From assembly GCF_003058325.1 (NCBI RefSeq), contig NZ_CP028843.1:5015001-5079000 (forward strand): a DNA stretch of 64,000 nucleotides, in the 5' to 3' direction. This document shows, one piece after another, positions 18,442 through 26,439 of this stretch. Positions within the stretch are counted from its first letter, which is position 1, and every line of letters starts with the position of its first letter. The translations under genes and the position numbers were made by a program. The notes under the pieces were generated by a model that saw nothing but the letters and a program-made list of their open reading frames with translations, had not been told where the DNA came from and made no database searches. This stretch comes from Methylobacterium currus (GTDB lineage Bacteria; Pseudomonadota; Alphaproteobacteria; Rhizobiales; Beijerinckiaceae).

Positions 18442-20781
18442 GTGAGCAGCAACATTTCGGACGATCTGAAGAGCGGCGCGCTGTTCTATCACCGTCATCC
18501 GAGACCCGGGAAGCTGGAGATCCAGCCGACCAAGCCGCTCGGCAACCAGCGCGACCTCGCGCTCGCCTACTCCCCGGGCGTCGCCGCCGCCTGCGAGGCG
18601 ATCGCCGCCGATCCGGAGGAGGCCGCGACCCTAACGGCGCGCCAGAACCTCGTCGCGGTGGTCTCGAACGGTACCGCGGTCCTCGGCCTCGGCGATATCG
18701 GCCCGCTCGCCTCCAAGCCCGTGATGGAGGGCAAGGCGGTCCTGTTCAAGAAGTTCGCCGGCATCGACGTCTTCGACATCGAGCTCAACGAGAAGAACGT
18801 CGACAAGCTCGTCGACGTGGTGGCGGCCCTGGAGCCGACCTTCGGCGGCATCAACCTGGAAGACATCAAGGCGCCGGAGTGCTTCGAGGTCGAGGAGCGC
18901 TGCCGGGCGCGGATGAACATCCCGGTCTTCCACGACGACCAGCACGGCACCGCGATCATCGTGGCGGCCGCAGTCCTCAACGGCCTCGAATTCGCCGGCA
19001 AGCGGATCGCCGACGTCAAGATCGTCACCTCGGGCGCGGGCGCCGCGGCTCTGGCCTGCCTCAACCAGCTGGTGTCGCTCGGGGCGCGGCGCGAAAACAT
19101 CTTCGTCACCGACATCGAGGGCGTGGTCTACAAGGGCCGTGACACGCTCATGGACCGCTGGAAGGCGGTCTACGCCCAGGACACCCAGGCCCGCACGCTG
19201 GCCGAGGTGATCCCGGGGGCGGATGTCTTTCTCGGCCTCTCGGCCGGCGGCGTGCTGAAGCCCGAGATGCTCGAGCGGATGGCCGAGAAGCCGCTGATCA
19301 TGGCGCTCGCCAACCCCTATCCGGAGATCATGCCGAATCTCGCCGAGGAGAAGCGGCCGGACGCGATGATCTGCACCGGCCGGTCGGACTTCCCGAACCA
19401 GGTCAACAACGTCCTGTGCTTCCCCTACATCTTCCGGGGCGCGCTCGATGTCGGGGCGACCACGATCAACGAGGCGATGAAGGCGGCGGCCGTGAAGGCG
19501 ATCGCCGGGCTCGCCCGCGAGACCCCGTCCGACGTCGTCGCCCGCGCCTATGGCGGCGAGGCGCGGCCCTTCGGCCCCCATTCCCTGATCCCGAGCCCGT
19601 TCGATCCGCGGCTGATCCTGCGCATCGCGCCCGCCGTGGCGCAGGCCGCCATGGAGTCCGGCGTCGCCAAGAGGCCCCTGCCGGACGTGCAGGCCTATAC
19701 CGAGTCCCTCGACCGGTTCGTGCACCGCTCCGGCTTCATCATGAAGCCGGTCTTCACTGCGGCCAAGGAGGATCCGCGCCGGGTCATCTACGCCGAGGGC
19801 GAGGACGAGCGGGTGCTGCGCGCCGTCCAGGCGATCGTCGAGGAGGGGCTGGCCAAGCCCATCCTGGTCGGCCGTCCGAACGTGATCGAGACCCGCCTGA
19901 AGCGCTTCGGCCTCGCCATCCGGGCCGGCCAGGACTTCGAGCTGATCAACCCGGACGACGACCCGCGCTACCGCACCTACGTCGCCACCTACATGGACCT
20001 CGCCGGGCGCCGCGGCATCACGCCGGACGCGGCCCGCACGCTGGTGCGCACCAACAACGCGGTGATCGGCGCGCTCGCCGTGCGCCGGGGCGAGGCCGAC
20101 GCGCTGATCTGCGGCCTGGAAGGCCGGTTCGAGAGCAAGCTGCGGGTGATCCGCGACATCATCGGGCTCGCGCCGGGCGCCCGGGACTTCGCGGCGCTCA
20201 GCCTGATCGTCACCTCGAAGGGCGCCTACTTCCTGGCCGACACCCATGTGCGGCCCGACCCCAGCGCCGAGGAGATCGCCGACGTCGCCATCGCCTGCGG
20301 CGACACCGCCCGCCGCTTCGGCCTGTCGCCGAAGATCGCGCTGGTCAGCCACGCCGATTTCGGCTCGTTCGACACGGCGTCGGCCCGCAAGATGCGCCAC
20401 GCCCTCACCCTGCTGCGCGAGCGCGCCCCCGACCTCGAGGTCGACGGCGAGATGGCGGCCGACACCGCCCTGTCGCAGGCGATCCGCGACAAGGTATTGC
20501 CGGGCTCGCGCCTCAAGGGCGAGGCCAACGTGCTGATCATGCCGAACCTGGACGCGGCCAACATCGCGTTCCAGTTCTCGAAGATGCTCGCCGACGCGCT
20601 GCCGGTGGGCCCGCTGCTGCTCGGGCCGGCGCGGCCCGCCCACATCCTCACCCCGTCGGTGACCGCGCGCGGCATCGTCAACATCACGGCCGCGGCCGTG
20701 GTCGAGGCGCAGGGGCAGGAGGTGCTGACCGTCGAGGCCGACAGCAATGCGGAGGCGGGGACGCCGCTGGTGTCGGCGTAA
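18442..20781 (+). CDS. maeB: NADP-dependent malic enzyme with phosphotransacetylase-like domain
   Basis: A 779-residue MaeB-type enzyme that decarboxylates malate to pyruvate with NADPH. The catalytic half (about 1-430) carries the malic signature [17 protein letters not shown], metal-site region HDDQHGTAI and the NAD(P)-binding [11 protein letters not shown]. The C-terminal half (about 440-760) is the non-catalytic phosphotransacetylase-like regulatory domain, which in this family senses acetyl-CoA. The GTG start at 18442 follows a GGGGAGA site by seven bases. It would supply NADPH for PHB synthesis encoded elsewhere in the window. A terminator-like hairpin follows. Confidence 0.95.
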   Translation: MSSNISDDLKSGALFYHRHPRPGKLEIQPTKPLGNQRDLALAYSPGVAAACEAIAADPEEAATLTARQNLVAVVSNGTAVLGLGDIGPLASKPVMEGKAVLFKKFAGIDVFDIELNEKNVDKLVDVVAALEPTFGGINLEDIKAPECFEVEERCRARMNIPVFHDDQHGTAIIVAAAVLNGLEFAGKRIADVKIVTSGAGAAALACLNQLVSLGARRENIFVTDIEGVVYKGRDTLMDRWKAVYAQDTQARTLAEVIPGADVFLGLSAGGVLKPEMLERMAEKPLIMALANPYPEIMPNLAEEKRPDAMICTGRSDFPNQVNNVLCFPYIFRGALDVGATTINEAMKAAAVKAIAGLARETPSDVVARAYGGEARPFGPHSLIPSPFDPRLILRIAPAVAQAAMESGVAKRPLPDVQAYTESLDRFVHRSGFIMKPVFTAAKEDPRRVIYAEGEDERVLRAVQAIVEEGLAKPILVGRPNVIETRLKRFGLAIRAGQDFELINPDDDPRYRTYVATYMDLAGRRGITPDAARTLVRTNNAVIGALAVRRGEADALICGLEGRFESKLRVIRDIIGLAPGARDFAALSLIVTSKGAYFLADTHVRPDPSAEEIADVAIACGDTARRFGLSPKIALVSHADFGSFDTASARKMRHALTLLRERAPDLEVDGEMAADTALSQAIRDKVLPGSRLKGEANVLIMPNLDAANIAFQFSKMLADALPVGPLLLGPARPAHILTPSVTARGIVNITAAAVVEAQGQEVLTVEADSNAEAGTPLVSA

Positions 20782-20794
20782 TCGGGCCGACACA

Positions 20795-20819
20795 GGCCCG
20801 GCGAGACGATCGCCGGGCC
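20795..20819 (+). terminator. Hairpin after maeB
   Basis: A perfect 10-bp stem, GGCCCGGCGA and TCGCCGGGCC with loop GACGA, begins 14 bases after the malic-enzyme stop. There is no T tract after it, so it may need Rho or act as a 3'-end stabiliser. Confidence 0.55.
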
Positions 20820-20859
20820 GTCCCATCCTGCAAGGACATTGCAACGTGATGCGCTGTTG

Positions 20860-20879
20860 TCTCTCCCGTACGGGAGAGA
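20860..20879. repeat. Perfect 20-base palindrome
   Basis: TCTCTCCCGTACGGGAGAGA is its own reverse complement with no loop. It lies between convergent genes, where no operator is expected, so it is more likely part of a REP-like or bidirectional termination element than a regulator site. Confidence 0.5.
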
Positions 20880-21095
20880 GAACCGCGACACCCGGAATCC
20901 GGGCCCAAACCCCATCAGCTTGATCGATTGCGGATTCGACCTCGACCCTTCACCACCGTCCGGAAGGTCTGCCTGTCGGCAGTGGAGTGGACAATGGGCC
21001 ACGACCGGCGCAGGTGGAGAGCGTCCGGTCCGCTCATCGTTGGAGGGGCCCGGAACGCTGCCATTGCCTGATCGAAGACCGCGCGAAGACGCGAA

Positions 21096-21551
21096 TCAGG
21101 CCTTTGCCATGACCGGAAGCCGAAAGGGCGCGCCAAGCCGGTTGAACGCGTTCATCGCCGCGATGGCGATCGTGAGGTCCACGAGATCCTTGGGCGTAAA
21201 GGCCGCGCTTGCGGCCGCATAGGCTTCGTCGGAAGCGCGGGTCTCGCTGACCAGCGTGACTTCCTCCGCCCATGCAAGCGCGGCGCGGTACTGGTCGGGG
21301 AAGAGGTGGGGCACCTCGGCCCAGACCGGGACCAGGGCAACCTTCTCGAACTGCATCGTCTTGAGGAGGTCACGGGTATGCAGGTCGATGCAGTGCGCGC
21401 AGCCATTGATCTGCGACACGCGCAGGAAGACGAGGTGGATCAGTTCGTGGGGTAGGTCGGTGCCCGTGGTGATGTAGTGGTGGATGCCGAACAGTGCCTT
21501 CGCACCCTGCGGCGCCACCTCGTTCCAGACCAGCCGTGTGTTCTCGCTCAT
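21096..21551 (-). CDS. AhpD-like carboxymuconolactone decarboxylase family protein
   Basis: A 151-residue alkylhydroperoxidase AhpD-like protein. The redox motif NGCAHCIDLHTRD has Cys51, Cys54 and His58 in the CxxCxxxH arrangement of the family, on an all-alpha fold. Members reduce peroxides or similar electrophiles with thiols. It is divergent from an ECF41 sigma gene, and genes of this family are the standard partner and target of ECF41 factors. The promoter at 21599-21625 carries the matching sequence, so the sigma factor most likely controls it. Confidence 0.9.
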   Translation of the reverse strand: MSENTRLVWNEVAPQGAKALFGIHHYITTGTDLPHELIHLVFLRVSQINGCAHCIDLHTRDLLKTMQFEKVALVPVWAEVPHLFPDQYRAALAWAEEVTLVSETRASDEAYAAASAAFTPKDLVDLTIAIAAMNAFNRLGAPFRLPVMAKA

Positions 21552-21598
21552 GACGAATCTCTAGGCTCGGAACGGCGGAGATCGACGTTCGAAGCCAT

Positions 21599-21625
21599 GA
21601 CGAGCCAACCGGATCAGGTGTGACA
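21599..21625 (-). promoter_or_regulatory. ECF41-type promoter of the AhpD-like gene
   Basis: On the minus strand TGTCACA (21625-21619) is followed by exactly 16 bases and CGTC (21602-21599), about 48 bases before the start codon. TGTCACA and CGTC are the -35 and -10 elements described for ECF41 sigma factors. The same arrangement occurs on the other strand 33 bases away. Confidence 0.75.
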
Positions 21626-21657
21626 TGCCGCGCAGCATTTCCGCTCGCCGCGGTCGA

Positions 21658-21684
21658 TGTCACATTCAGGCCCGTCCGATCGTC
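21658..21684 (+). promoter_or_regulatory. ECF41-type promoter of the sigma-factor gene
   Basis: TGTCACA at 21658-21664, a 16-base spacer and CGTC at 21681-21684 lie about 44 bases before the sigma-factor start. It matches the divergent promoter in both elements and spacing, which implies autoregulation by the sigma factor. Confidence 0.75.
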
Positions 21685-21727
21685 TTGTCCTTGGGATCGG
21701 GACGCCCGAGCGATCGGGACAGCGGAG

Positions 21728-22648
21728 ATGGTGCGGGTTGAGGCGATGGAGGATCGACGGACCGCCGATTTCGAGGCGGAGCGCAAGCGCCTGACACGAC
21801 TGGCCTACCGGATGACGGGTTCGCTCACCGACGCGGAGGACGTCGTGCAGGACGCATGGCTGAGGTGGGTCGGAGCCGAAGGCGTCATCGATTCGCCTCC
21901 TGCCTATCTCACCCGCATCGTCACGCGTCTCTGCCTCGACCGGCACCGCTCGGCACGGGGGCGGCGGGAAACCTATGTCGGCCCCTGGCTGCCCGATCCG
22001 CTGGTCGGGTCCGTGGAACCGGACGAGACGGTCTCAGACGATATCACGGTCACGCTGATGCTGGCGCTGGAGCGCTTGTCGCCCCTGGAACGAGCGGCCT
22101 TCCTCCTGCACGACATCTTCGACGTGCCGCTGTCCGAGGTCGCCATCGCTCTCGACCGCGAGCCGGCCGCGGTCCGCCAGCTCGCGTCGCGCGCCCGCAA
22201 GCACGTGCAGGCGGCGCGTCCCCGGTTCAAAATTGCACCGTCGGATGCGGAGCGGATCACCCACGCCTTCTTCGTCGCCGCACGCGACGGGGACGTTGCG
22301 GCCCTGTCGGCGCTGCTGGCGAGGAACGTCGAGATCCATGCCGATGGCGGCGGCAAGGTCCTCGCCTTCCGCAATGTCATCCACGGCATCGAGCGGGTCC
22401 TGCGCCTCTTCGCCGGGCTGCGTCGCAAGAATTCCGTATCGCCGACGCTGCTTCGCGTCGTCACCATCGACGGCCTGCCAGGCTATGTCAGCCTCGATCG
22501 AGGCGGCGTGCTTCAGACGACCGCGCTCGATATCCGCGAGGATGGGATCACCGCGATCTACATCGTCAGGAACCCGGACAAGCTGTCTCACCTGGCGGCA
22601 GAGGCGAACCCTCTAAACCGCATCTCGCCATCATCGCCAGCGTCCTGA
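21728..22648 (+). CDS. ECF41 group RNA polymerase sigma factor with C-terminal SnoaL-like domain
   Basis: A 306-residue sigma factor. Region 2 (about 15-85) has LAYRMTGSLTDAEDVVQDAW, and region 4 (about 110-165) has LSPLERAAFLLHDIFDVPLSEVA in two parts with an HTH. The last ~130 residues form the extra SnoaL/NTF2-like domain of the ECF41 and SigJ groups, which modulates activity in place of a separate anti-sigma factor. Another in-frame ATG at 21746 is possible. It is divergent from an AhpD-like gene and both have TGTCACA-N16-CGTC promoters. The inducing signal is unknown. Confidence 0.9.
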   Translation: MVRVEAMEDRRTADFEAERKRLTRLAYRMTGSLTDAEDVVQDAWLRWVGAEGVIDSPPAYLTRIVTRLCLDRHRSARGRRETYVGPWLPDPLVGSVEPDETVSDDITVTLMLALERLSPLERAAFLLHDIFDVPLSEVAIALDREPAAVRQLASRARKHVQAARPRFKIAPSDAERITHAFFVAARDGDVAALSALLARNVEIHADGGGKVLAFRNVIHGIERVLRLFAGLRRKNSVSPTLLRVVTIDGLPGYVSLDRGGVLQTTALDIREDGITAIYIVRNPDKLSHLAAEANPLNRISPSSPAS

Positions 22649-22964
22649 GCCGTCGGGTGATGGTGGCGTCGCGGATGACCCCTCGACAGGCAGCATGCGC
22701 AGCTTGTTCACGGTCGAACGGCCGCTATCGGCGAGCAAAGCCGAGGGCCGCTCCCTACCCAAGCGGCCATCGCACATCTTCCCCTGGCAGGCTGTCACGT
22801 CCGCCGTGTCGAACACGTAGCCAGGAGACCCGACAGGGAGAGGCAAGCCCCCGCACCCAATGCGCCGGTCGAGACAAGCTTGCCGTGGCAGCCATTCGCA
22901 TGGCCGAGCTTTCTGGTTTCAGACCGGGTGTCCCGTCAGGGATCAATCCCCCTCGACGCCCCGC
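22649..22964. other. Intergenic region with no assured gene
   Basis: No gene is supported here between the sigma factor and lptA, which converge. A 71-codon open frame on the minus strand (about 22631-22846) reads like decayed coding sequence, with a DTADVTACQGKMCDGRLGR segment. I cannot name its source; a decayed mobile-element fragment is possible. Confidence 0.35.
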
Positions 22965-23807
22965 CTACCCCCTCGGCTTCGGCGCCGCCTTCCCCGCCTG
23001 CCCCGCCGGCTGCGCACATCCCGCCTGCTTGCCCTTGGCGCTGTCGTCCTTGCCGCCGGGCACGAACATCGCGGAGACGCGCCCGCCAGCGACCGGGTCC
23101 ATGTTCGCCCGGCCGGTATTCATGTCGTAGACGAGGCGCGAGCCGCGGGTGACGTTCTGGCATTGGCTCAGGACCACGTTGCCGGTCAGCACGACCCGGT
23201 TCGCCACCCGGTCGAATACCGCGTTGTCGCCGCTCGCCACCTGGTCCTTCGACACCACGGTGACCGGGCCGGCGCAGACCACCTGGCGGATCGCGCTGCC
23301 GTCGGTCGGGTCGGAGGATTTTTCGGGTTTCGCCTCAGCCTTGGGCTCGGGCTTCGCCTCGACCTTCACCGCCTTCTCGACGGGCTTAGCCTCCGCCGGC
23401 TGGGCGATGGAGGCCTTCACCTCGGCGCCCTTGGTCTCGGCCCCCTTGGTCTCCGCGCCCTTGGTCTCCGCGGCCTTGCCCTTCGGGTCCTTCTCCTTGC
23501 GCTGGTAGTGCACCGTCATGCTGGAGCAGCGGATGGTGCTCTCCCCCTGCACCGCCACGACGTTGCCGGCGAAGATCGCCTTGTTCTCGCGGTCGAACAC
23601 GTCGAGCCGGTCGGCGTCGATCTTGATCGGCTCCTTGCCGCCGCCGCTGCCGAAGGCGCCGAAGCCGGAGCCGGCCTCCTTCTTCTTCGTGGCGGATTTT
23701 TCGGCGGCAGGCGCAGCCGGGGTCTCGGCCCGCGGGACGGATGGAAGGGCGAGGGCCGCGAGGGTGAGGCAGCCGAGCGCCGCGAGGGCCGGGAGACGGG
23801 GACGCAC
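22965..23807 (-). CDS. lptA: LptA/OstA family lipopolysaccharide transport protein
   Basis: A 280-residue periplasmic protein of the LptA (OstA N-terminal) family, which bridges lipopolysaccharide across the periplasm. A signal peptide (core LAALGCLTLAALALPS) precedes the first beta-jellyroll half IKIDADRLDVFDRENKAIFA and the second half NRVVLTGNVVLSQCQNV. Between them lies an unusual low-complexity stretch (about residues 105-165) of Lys/Glu/Ala with a KGAET repeat. The GTG start at 23807 lies four bases after the lptC stop, so the two are co-transcribed. The C-terminus is Gly/Ala/Lys-rich. Confidence 0.85.
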   Translation of the reverse strand: MRPRLPALAALGCLTLAALALPSVPRAETPAAPAAEKSATKKKEAGSGFGAFGSGGGKEPIKIDADRLDVFDRENKAIFAGNVVAVQGESTIRCSSMTVHYQRKEKDPKGKAAETKGAETKGAETKGAEVKASIAQPAEAKPVEKAVKVEAKPEPKAEAKPEKSSDPTDGSAIRQVVCAGPVTVVSKDQVASGDNAVFDRVANRVVLTGNVVLSQCQNVTRGSRLVYDMNTGRANMDPVAGGRVSAMFVPGGKDDSAKGKQAGCAQPAGQAGKAAPKPRG

Positions 23808-23811
23808 GGGC

Positions 23812-24570
23812 TCAATCGTCCTTGATCTGGGCCTCGGTGGTCCGCAGCGGCGGATCCTGCTCCGAGGAGTCTTGCGACGGCGTGGATTGGGAGAAGACCG
23901 CCTTGACGTTGCCGACGAACGAGATGGTCTTGCCGCTCTCGGTCACCTCGAGCCCGTCGGCCTTGATCGAGCCGGTCGGCATCGTGACGGTGACGGCCTC
24001 GCGCGACGACATCGCGCCGGCCTTGAAGTCGACATGGGCCGAGGTCAGCCGCGCCTCCTGGCCCTTGTCGGTCCACAGGCGGATGTGCTGGCTCAGGTCC
24101 AGCGCCTCCTTCTGGGTGTCGAAGATGCCGGCGGTCGCCTCGATATGGGCCAAGCCCCCCGATTCGTCGGTGGTGAGGCGGCCGAGCATGTTCTGCAACT
24201 CGATCACGAAGGGCTTGCGCACGTCCTGGAGCGCCGCCTTGGCGGTGACCACGTAGGGGCGGTTGTCCTTCGAGCGGTAGCCCGAGAGGCGCGGGCTCTC
24301 CATCGTCACCTTCGAACCCGAGACGCCGATCGAGCCGAGGCTGACCGAGACGCCGAGATCGGCGAAGGGATTGAGCCAGGTGCCGACCACGATGGCGAGC
24401 CCCGCCGCCCCCGCCCCGAGGGGGATGGCGCGCCGCAGCCAGCGTACCAGGGCGCTGTGCCGGCGCGCCCTCGCATGGGCGCGCAGCCGCCGTGGATCGA
24501 GCCCCGGGCCGGCCGCGGAGGGAAGCGCATCGAGCGAGGAAGCTTGCAGCAAGGTCGTGGCCACCTGCAT
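23812..24570 (-). CDS. lptC: LptC family lipopolysaccharide export protein
   Basis: A 252-residue single-span membrane protein of the LptC family. One transmembrane segment (about 48-63, IPLGAGAAGLAIVVGTW) anchors a periplasmic beta-jellyroll (about 70-230) with the typical SGSKVTMESPRLSGY and NMLGRLTTDESGGLAHIEAT features. It accepts lipopolysaccharide from the inner-membrane LptBFG transporter and passes it to LptA, which is encoded immediately downstream. The N-terminal 45 residues are Arg/Ala-rich and cytoplasmic. lptB is not next to it in this window. Confidence 0.88.
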   Translation of the reverse strand: MQVATTLLQASSLDALPSAAGPGLDPRRLRAHARARRHSALVRWLRRAIPLGAGAAGLAIVVGTWLNPFADLGVSVSLGSIGVSGSKVTMESPRLSGYRSKDNRPYVVTAKAALQDVRKPFVIELQNMLGRLTTDESGGLAHIEATAGIFDTQKEALDLSQHIRLWTDKGQEARLTSAHVDFKAGAMSSREAVTVTMPTGSIKADGLEVTESGKTISFVGNVKAVFSQSTPSQDSSEQDPPLRTTEAQIKDD

Positions 24571-24687
24571 CGTGCCGAGGCCCGGCGCGGAATGCGCGGG
24601 TTTCGCGCTCCCTCCCTGCTCCGGCCCGGTGTCGAAGTTATGGCCGGCAGGTTAACAGAACGGCGACGCTTCGTCTCGATGCTCTCA

Positions 24688-24735
24688 TACCGCCACGCCT
24701 TCGCGTCGACACGTCGATGCGAAGGCGTGGCGGTA
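24688..24735. repeat. REP-like palindrome, copy 1
   Basis: A 48-base palindrome with 23-base arms (22 of 23 matching) around a two-base centre. It starts TACCGCCACGCCTTCGC and is centred on GTCGAC-AC-GTCGAT. A CTTCGTCTCGAT block lies just left of it. The core recurs at 31409-31442 with its own GAGACGAAG block, so this is a dispersed repeat family, here in the lptC-RNase D gap. The flanking bases (24571-24808) hold nothing else recognisable. Confidence 0.7.
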
Positions 24736-24808
24736 TCACACGGCTTCCGATGGATCGCTTCGCCATGCGGAAACCGGCTTCGCTCAAGCGCCGCACGGGC
24801 TGTACGCC

Positions 24809-25423
24809 TCAGCTATGCGCGAAGATGTCCGTCTCGTCCCATTCGAGCAGGTCGAGGCGGGCGCGGGTCGGCAGGAAGTCGAAGCAGGCCTGGGCGATGG
24901 CGGTGCGCTCCTCGCGGGCCAGCATCATGTCGAGCTTCTCGCGCAGGGCGTGGAGGTGGAGCACGTCGGAGGCGGCGTAGTCGATCTGCGCCTGGCTCAA
25001 GGTCTCGGCGCCCCAATCCGAGGATTGCTGCTGCTTCGACAGGTCGACGCCGATCAGCTCGCGCACCAGGTCCTTCAGGCCGTGCCGGTCGGTATAGGTG
25101 CGGGCGAGCCGCGAGGCGATCTTGGTGCAGTAGACCGGTCCCGGCATCACGCCGAGACGGTGAGAGAGCACCGCGAGGTCGAAGCGCGCATAGTGGAAGA
25201 TCTTGGTGACCGCCGGGTCGGCCAGCACCCGTTTCAGAACCACCGGCTCGGGGCCGACCCGCGGGATCTGCACCAGGTCGGCCTCGCCGTCGCCGCGGGA
25301 GATCTGCACCACGCAGAGCCGGTCGCGGTGGGGCTGGAGGCCGAGGGTCTCGGTGTCGACCGCGATGGCCGGGCCCGGCACGTAATCGTCGGGCAGGTCG
25401 CCGCGATGCAGGCGGTGGGGCAT
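24809..25423 (-). CDS. Ribonuclease D family 3'-5' exonuclease
   Basis: A 204-residue DEDDy exonuclease. Motif Exo I is AIAVDTETLGL (about 19-29), Exo II includes IFHYARFDLAVL, and Exo III is QIDYAASDVLHLHALREKL. It has only the nuclease domain and lacks the HRDC domain of E. coli RNase D, as do the short alphaproteobacterial forms. It probably trims tRNA or other small RNAs. The ATG at 25423 has no clear ribosome-binding site, so the message may be leaderless. Confidence 0.9.
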   Translation of the reverse strand: MPHRLHRGDLPDDYVPGPAIAVDTETLGLQPHRDRLCVVQISRGDGEADLVQIPRVGPEPVVLKRVLADPAVTKIFHYARFDLAVLSHRLGVMPGPVYCTKIASRLARTYTDRHGLKDLVRELIGVDLSKQQQSSDWGAETLSQAQIDYAASDVLHLHALREKLDMMLAREERTAIAQACFDFLPTRARLDLLEWDETDIFAHS

Positions 25424-25503
25424 GGGAGGAGCGTCCGGGGAAGCGTCAAGAGGCTCCCCGGCGCCTATCACCCCTCCCTTGAGCCGGCAAGGATGCGGAC
25501 GGC

Positions 25504-25902
25504 TCAGGACTTCTGGCGGGCGATGACCTTGTCCTTGATGCCCTCGTAGACGTTCGACGGCACGATCTTCTTCGACAGGAGTTCGTCCTTGCCGCGATAC
25601 GGCCGCCCCTTGATGATCGCCTCGGAGCGCGCCGGCCCGATGCCCGACAGGGTCTCCAGCTCCTCCTTGGAGGCGCTGTTGAGGTCGAGGAGGGCCGGCT
25701 TGCCGGCGGGCGCGGCCTTGGGGGCCTCGGGTGCCTTGGCCTCGGGTGCCTTGGGGGCCGCCGGCGCCGCGGGGGCCGGTGCGGTCGGCGCCGGCCGGGT
25801 CGTCGGTGTGGCGGGTGCGGGCGTCTGGGCCAGGGCGGGGCCGGCGCCCAGCAGGGCGGCGACGGCGAGGGCGCGGGTCAGGCGGGGGAGAAGGCGCGTC
25901 AT
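25504..25902 (-). CDS. Exported ComEA-like helix-hairpin-helix protein
   Basis: A 132-residue protein with a signal peptide (LTRALAVAALLGAGPALAQ), a Pro/Ala/Lys-rich linker (about 25-68) and one helix-hairpin-helix domain (about 70-130) with LLDLNSASKEELETLSGIGP and ARSEAIIKGRPY. Secreted HhH proteins of this type resemble ComEA, which binds incoming DNA in the periplasm during competence, but many alphaproteobacterial versions have no proven role. No other competence genes are adjacent. Confidence 0.82.
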   Translation of the reverse strand: MTRLLPRLTRALAVAALLGAGPALAQTPAPATPTTRPAPTAPAPAAPAAPKAPEAKAPEAPKAAPAGKPALLDLNSASKEELETLSGIGPARSEAIIKGRPYRGKDELLSKKIVPSNVYEGIKDKVIARQKS

Positions 25903-26049
25903 CGGGACACTCCGATCGTGCCGCCCTCGGGTTCGGGTCTCGGGACCGGAGCGGCAAGGCCATCATGCGGCCTTCGCCGTTGAACGGCGGCTTAATGGAT
26001 CCGTGTCGCAGCGAACGGTTTTCGTCTACGGTTTTCCGGAGCGGGTCCC

Positions 26050-26078
26050 CTAGCCAAGGCGGCGTGTCTCCTCTATAG
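26050..26078 (+). promoter_or_regulatory. Candidate promoter of rpmF
   Basis: CTAGCC at 26050-26055 and CTATAG at 26073-26078 are separated by 17 bases and lie 87 bases before the L32 start. The -10 is close to alphaproteobacterial housekeeping promoters; the -35 is only a partial match. This is a proposal from pattern alone. Confidence 0.35.
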
Positions 26079-26164
26079 ACCCCGCTCCGATCAGGATCGC
26101 GACGCGCGCGGCTCCCCCGCAGGGGCGGCCTCGCGCCTGTTTTGTTGCACGGGAAGTAGTTCCA

Positions 26165-26350
26165 ATGGCCGTTCCGAAGCGAAAGACCTCTCCGTCGCGG
26201 CGCGGCATGCGCCGCTCCGCCGACGCCCTCAAGGCCCCGACCTATGTCGAGGACAAGGATTCCGGCGAGCTGCGCCGCCCGCACCACATCGACCTGAAGA
26301 CCGGCATGTATCGCGGTCGCCAGGTGCTGAAGGTCAAGTCCGACGCGTGA
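26165..26350 (+). CDS. rpmF: 50S ribosomal protein L32
   Basis: A 61-residue ribosomal protein L32. The opening [20 protein letters not shown] and the later [16 protein letters not shown] are highly conserved in Alphaproteobacteria, which use the zinc-free form. It is monocistronic here, with a strong hairpin terminator about 50 bases after the stop. Confidence 0.97.
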
Positions 26351-26397
26351 TCCGGTGTGGCGGCGCATCCAGCGCCGCCGATGACCGGCACGGGATG

Positions 26398-26430
26398 ACG
26401 GCGCCCCTCGCGGGCGCCGTTCTCGTTTCT
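26398..26430 (+). terminator. Rho-independent terminator of rpmF
   Basis: A perfect 9-bp stem, ACGGCGCCC and GGGCGCCGT with loop CTCGC, is followed by TCTCGTTTCT. A second hairpin, GGCGGCG and CGCCGCC, lies just before it near 26359-26379. Confidence 0.75.
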
Positions 26431-26439
26431 GGCCCTCCT

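Larger units (their letters stand above)
20782..21095. other. Intergenic region between maeB and AhpD-like gene
   Basis: The space between these convergent genes holds a terminator-like hairpin at 20795-20819 and a perfect 20-base palindrome at 20860-20879, listed separately. The rest (about 20900-21095) has no recognisable gene or regulatory motif. Confidence 0.5.

Noticed and set aside
17722..18498. The longer form of the CatB-like acetyltransferase starting at 18498
   Set aside because: It would overlap the first 57 bases of the malic-enzyme gene and adds an Arg-rich head not seen in the family; the start near 18369 is preferred.
22631..22846. A 71-codon minus-strand frame after the sigma-factor gene
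   Set aside because: It overlaps the end of the sigma gene, has no good start and matches no family I know; it is mentioned only as possible decayed coding sequence.
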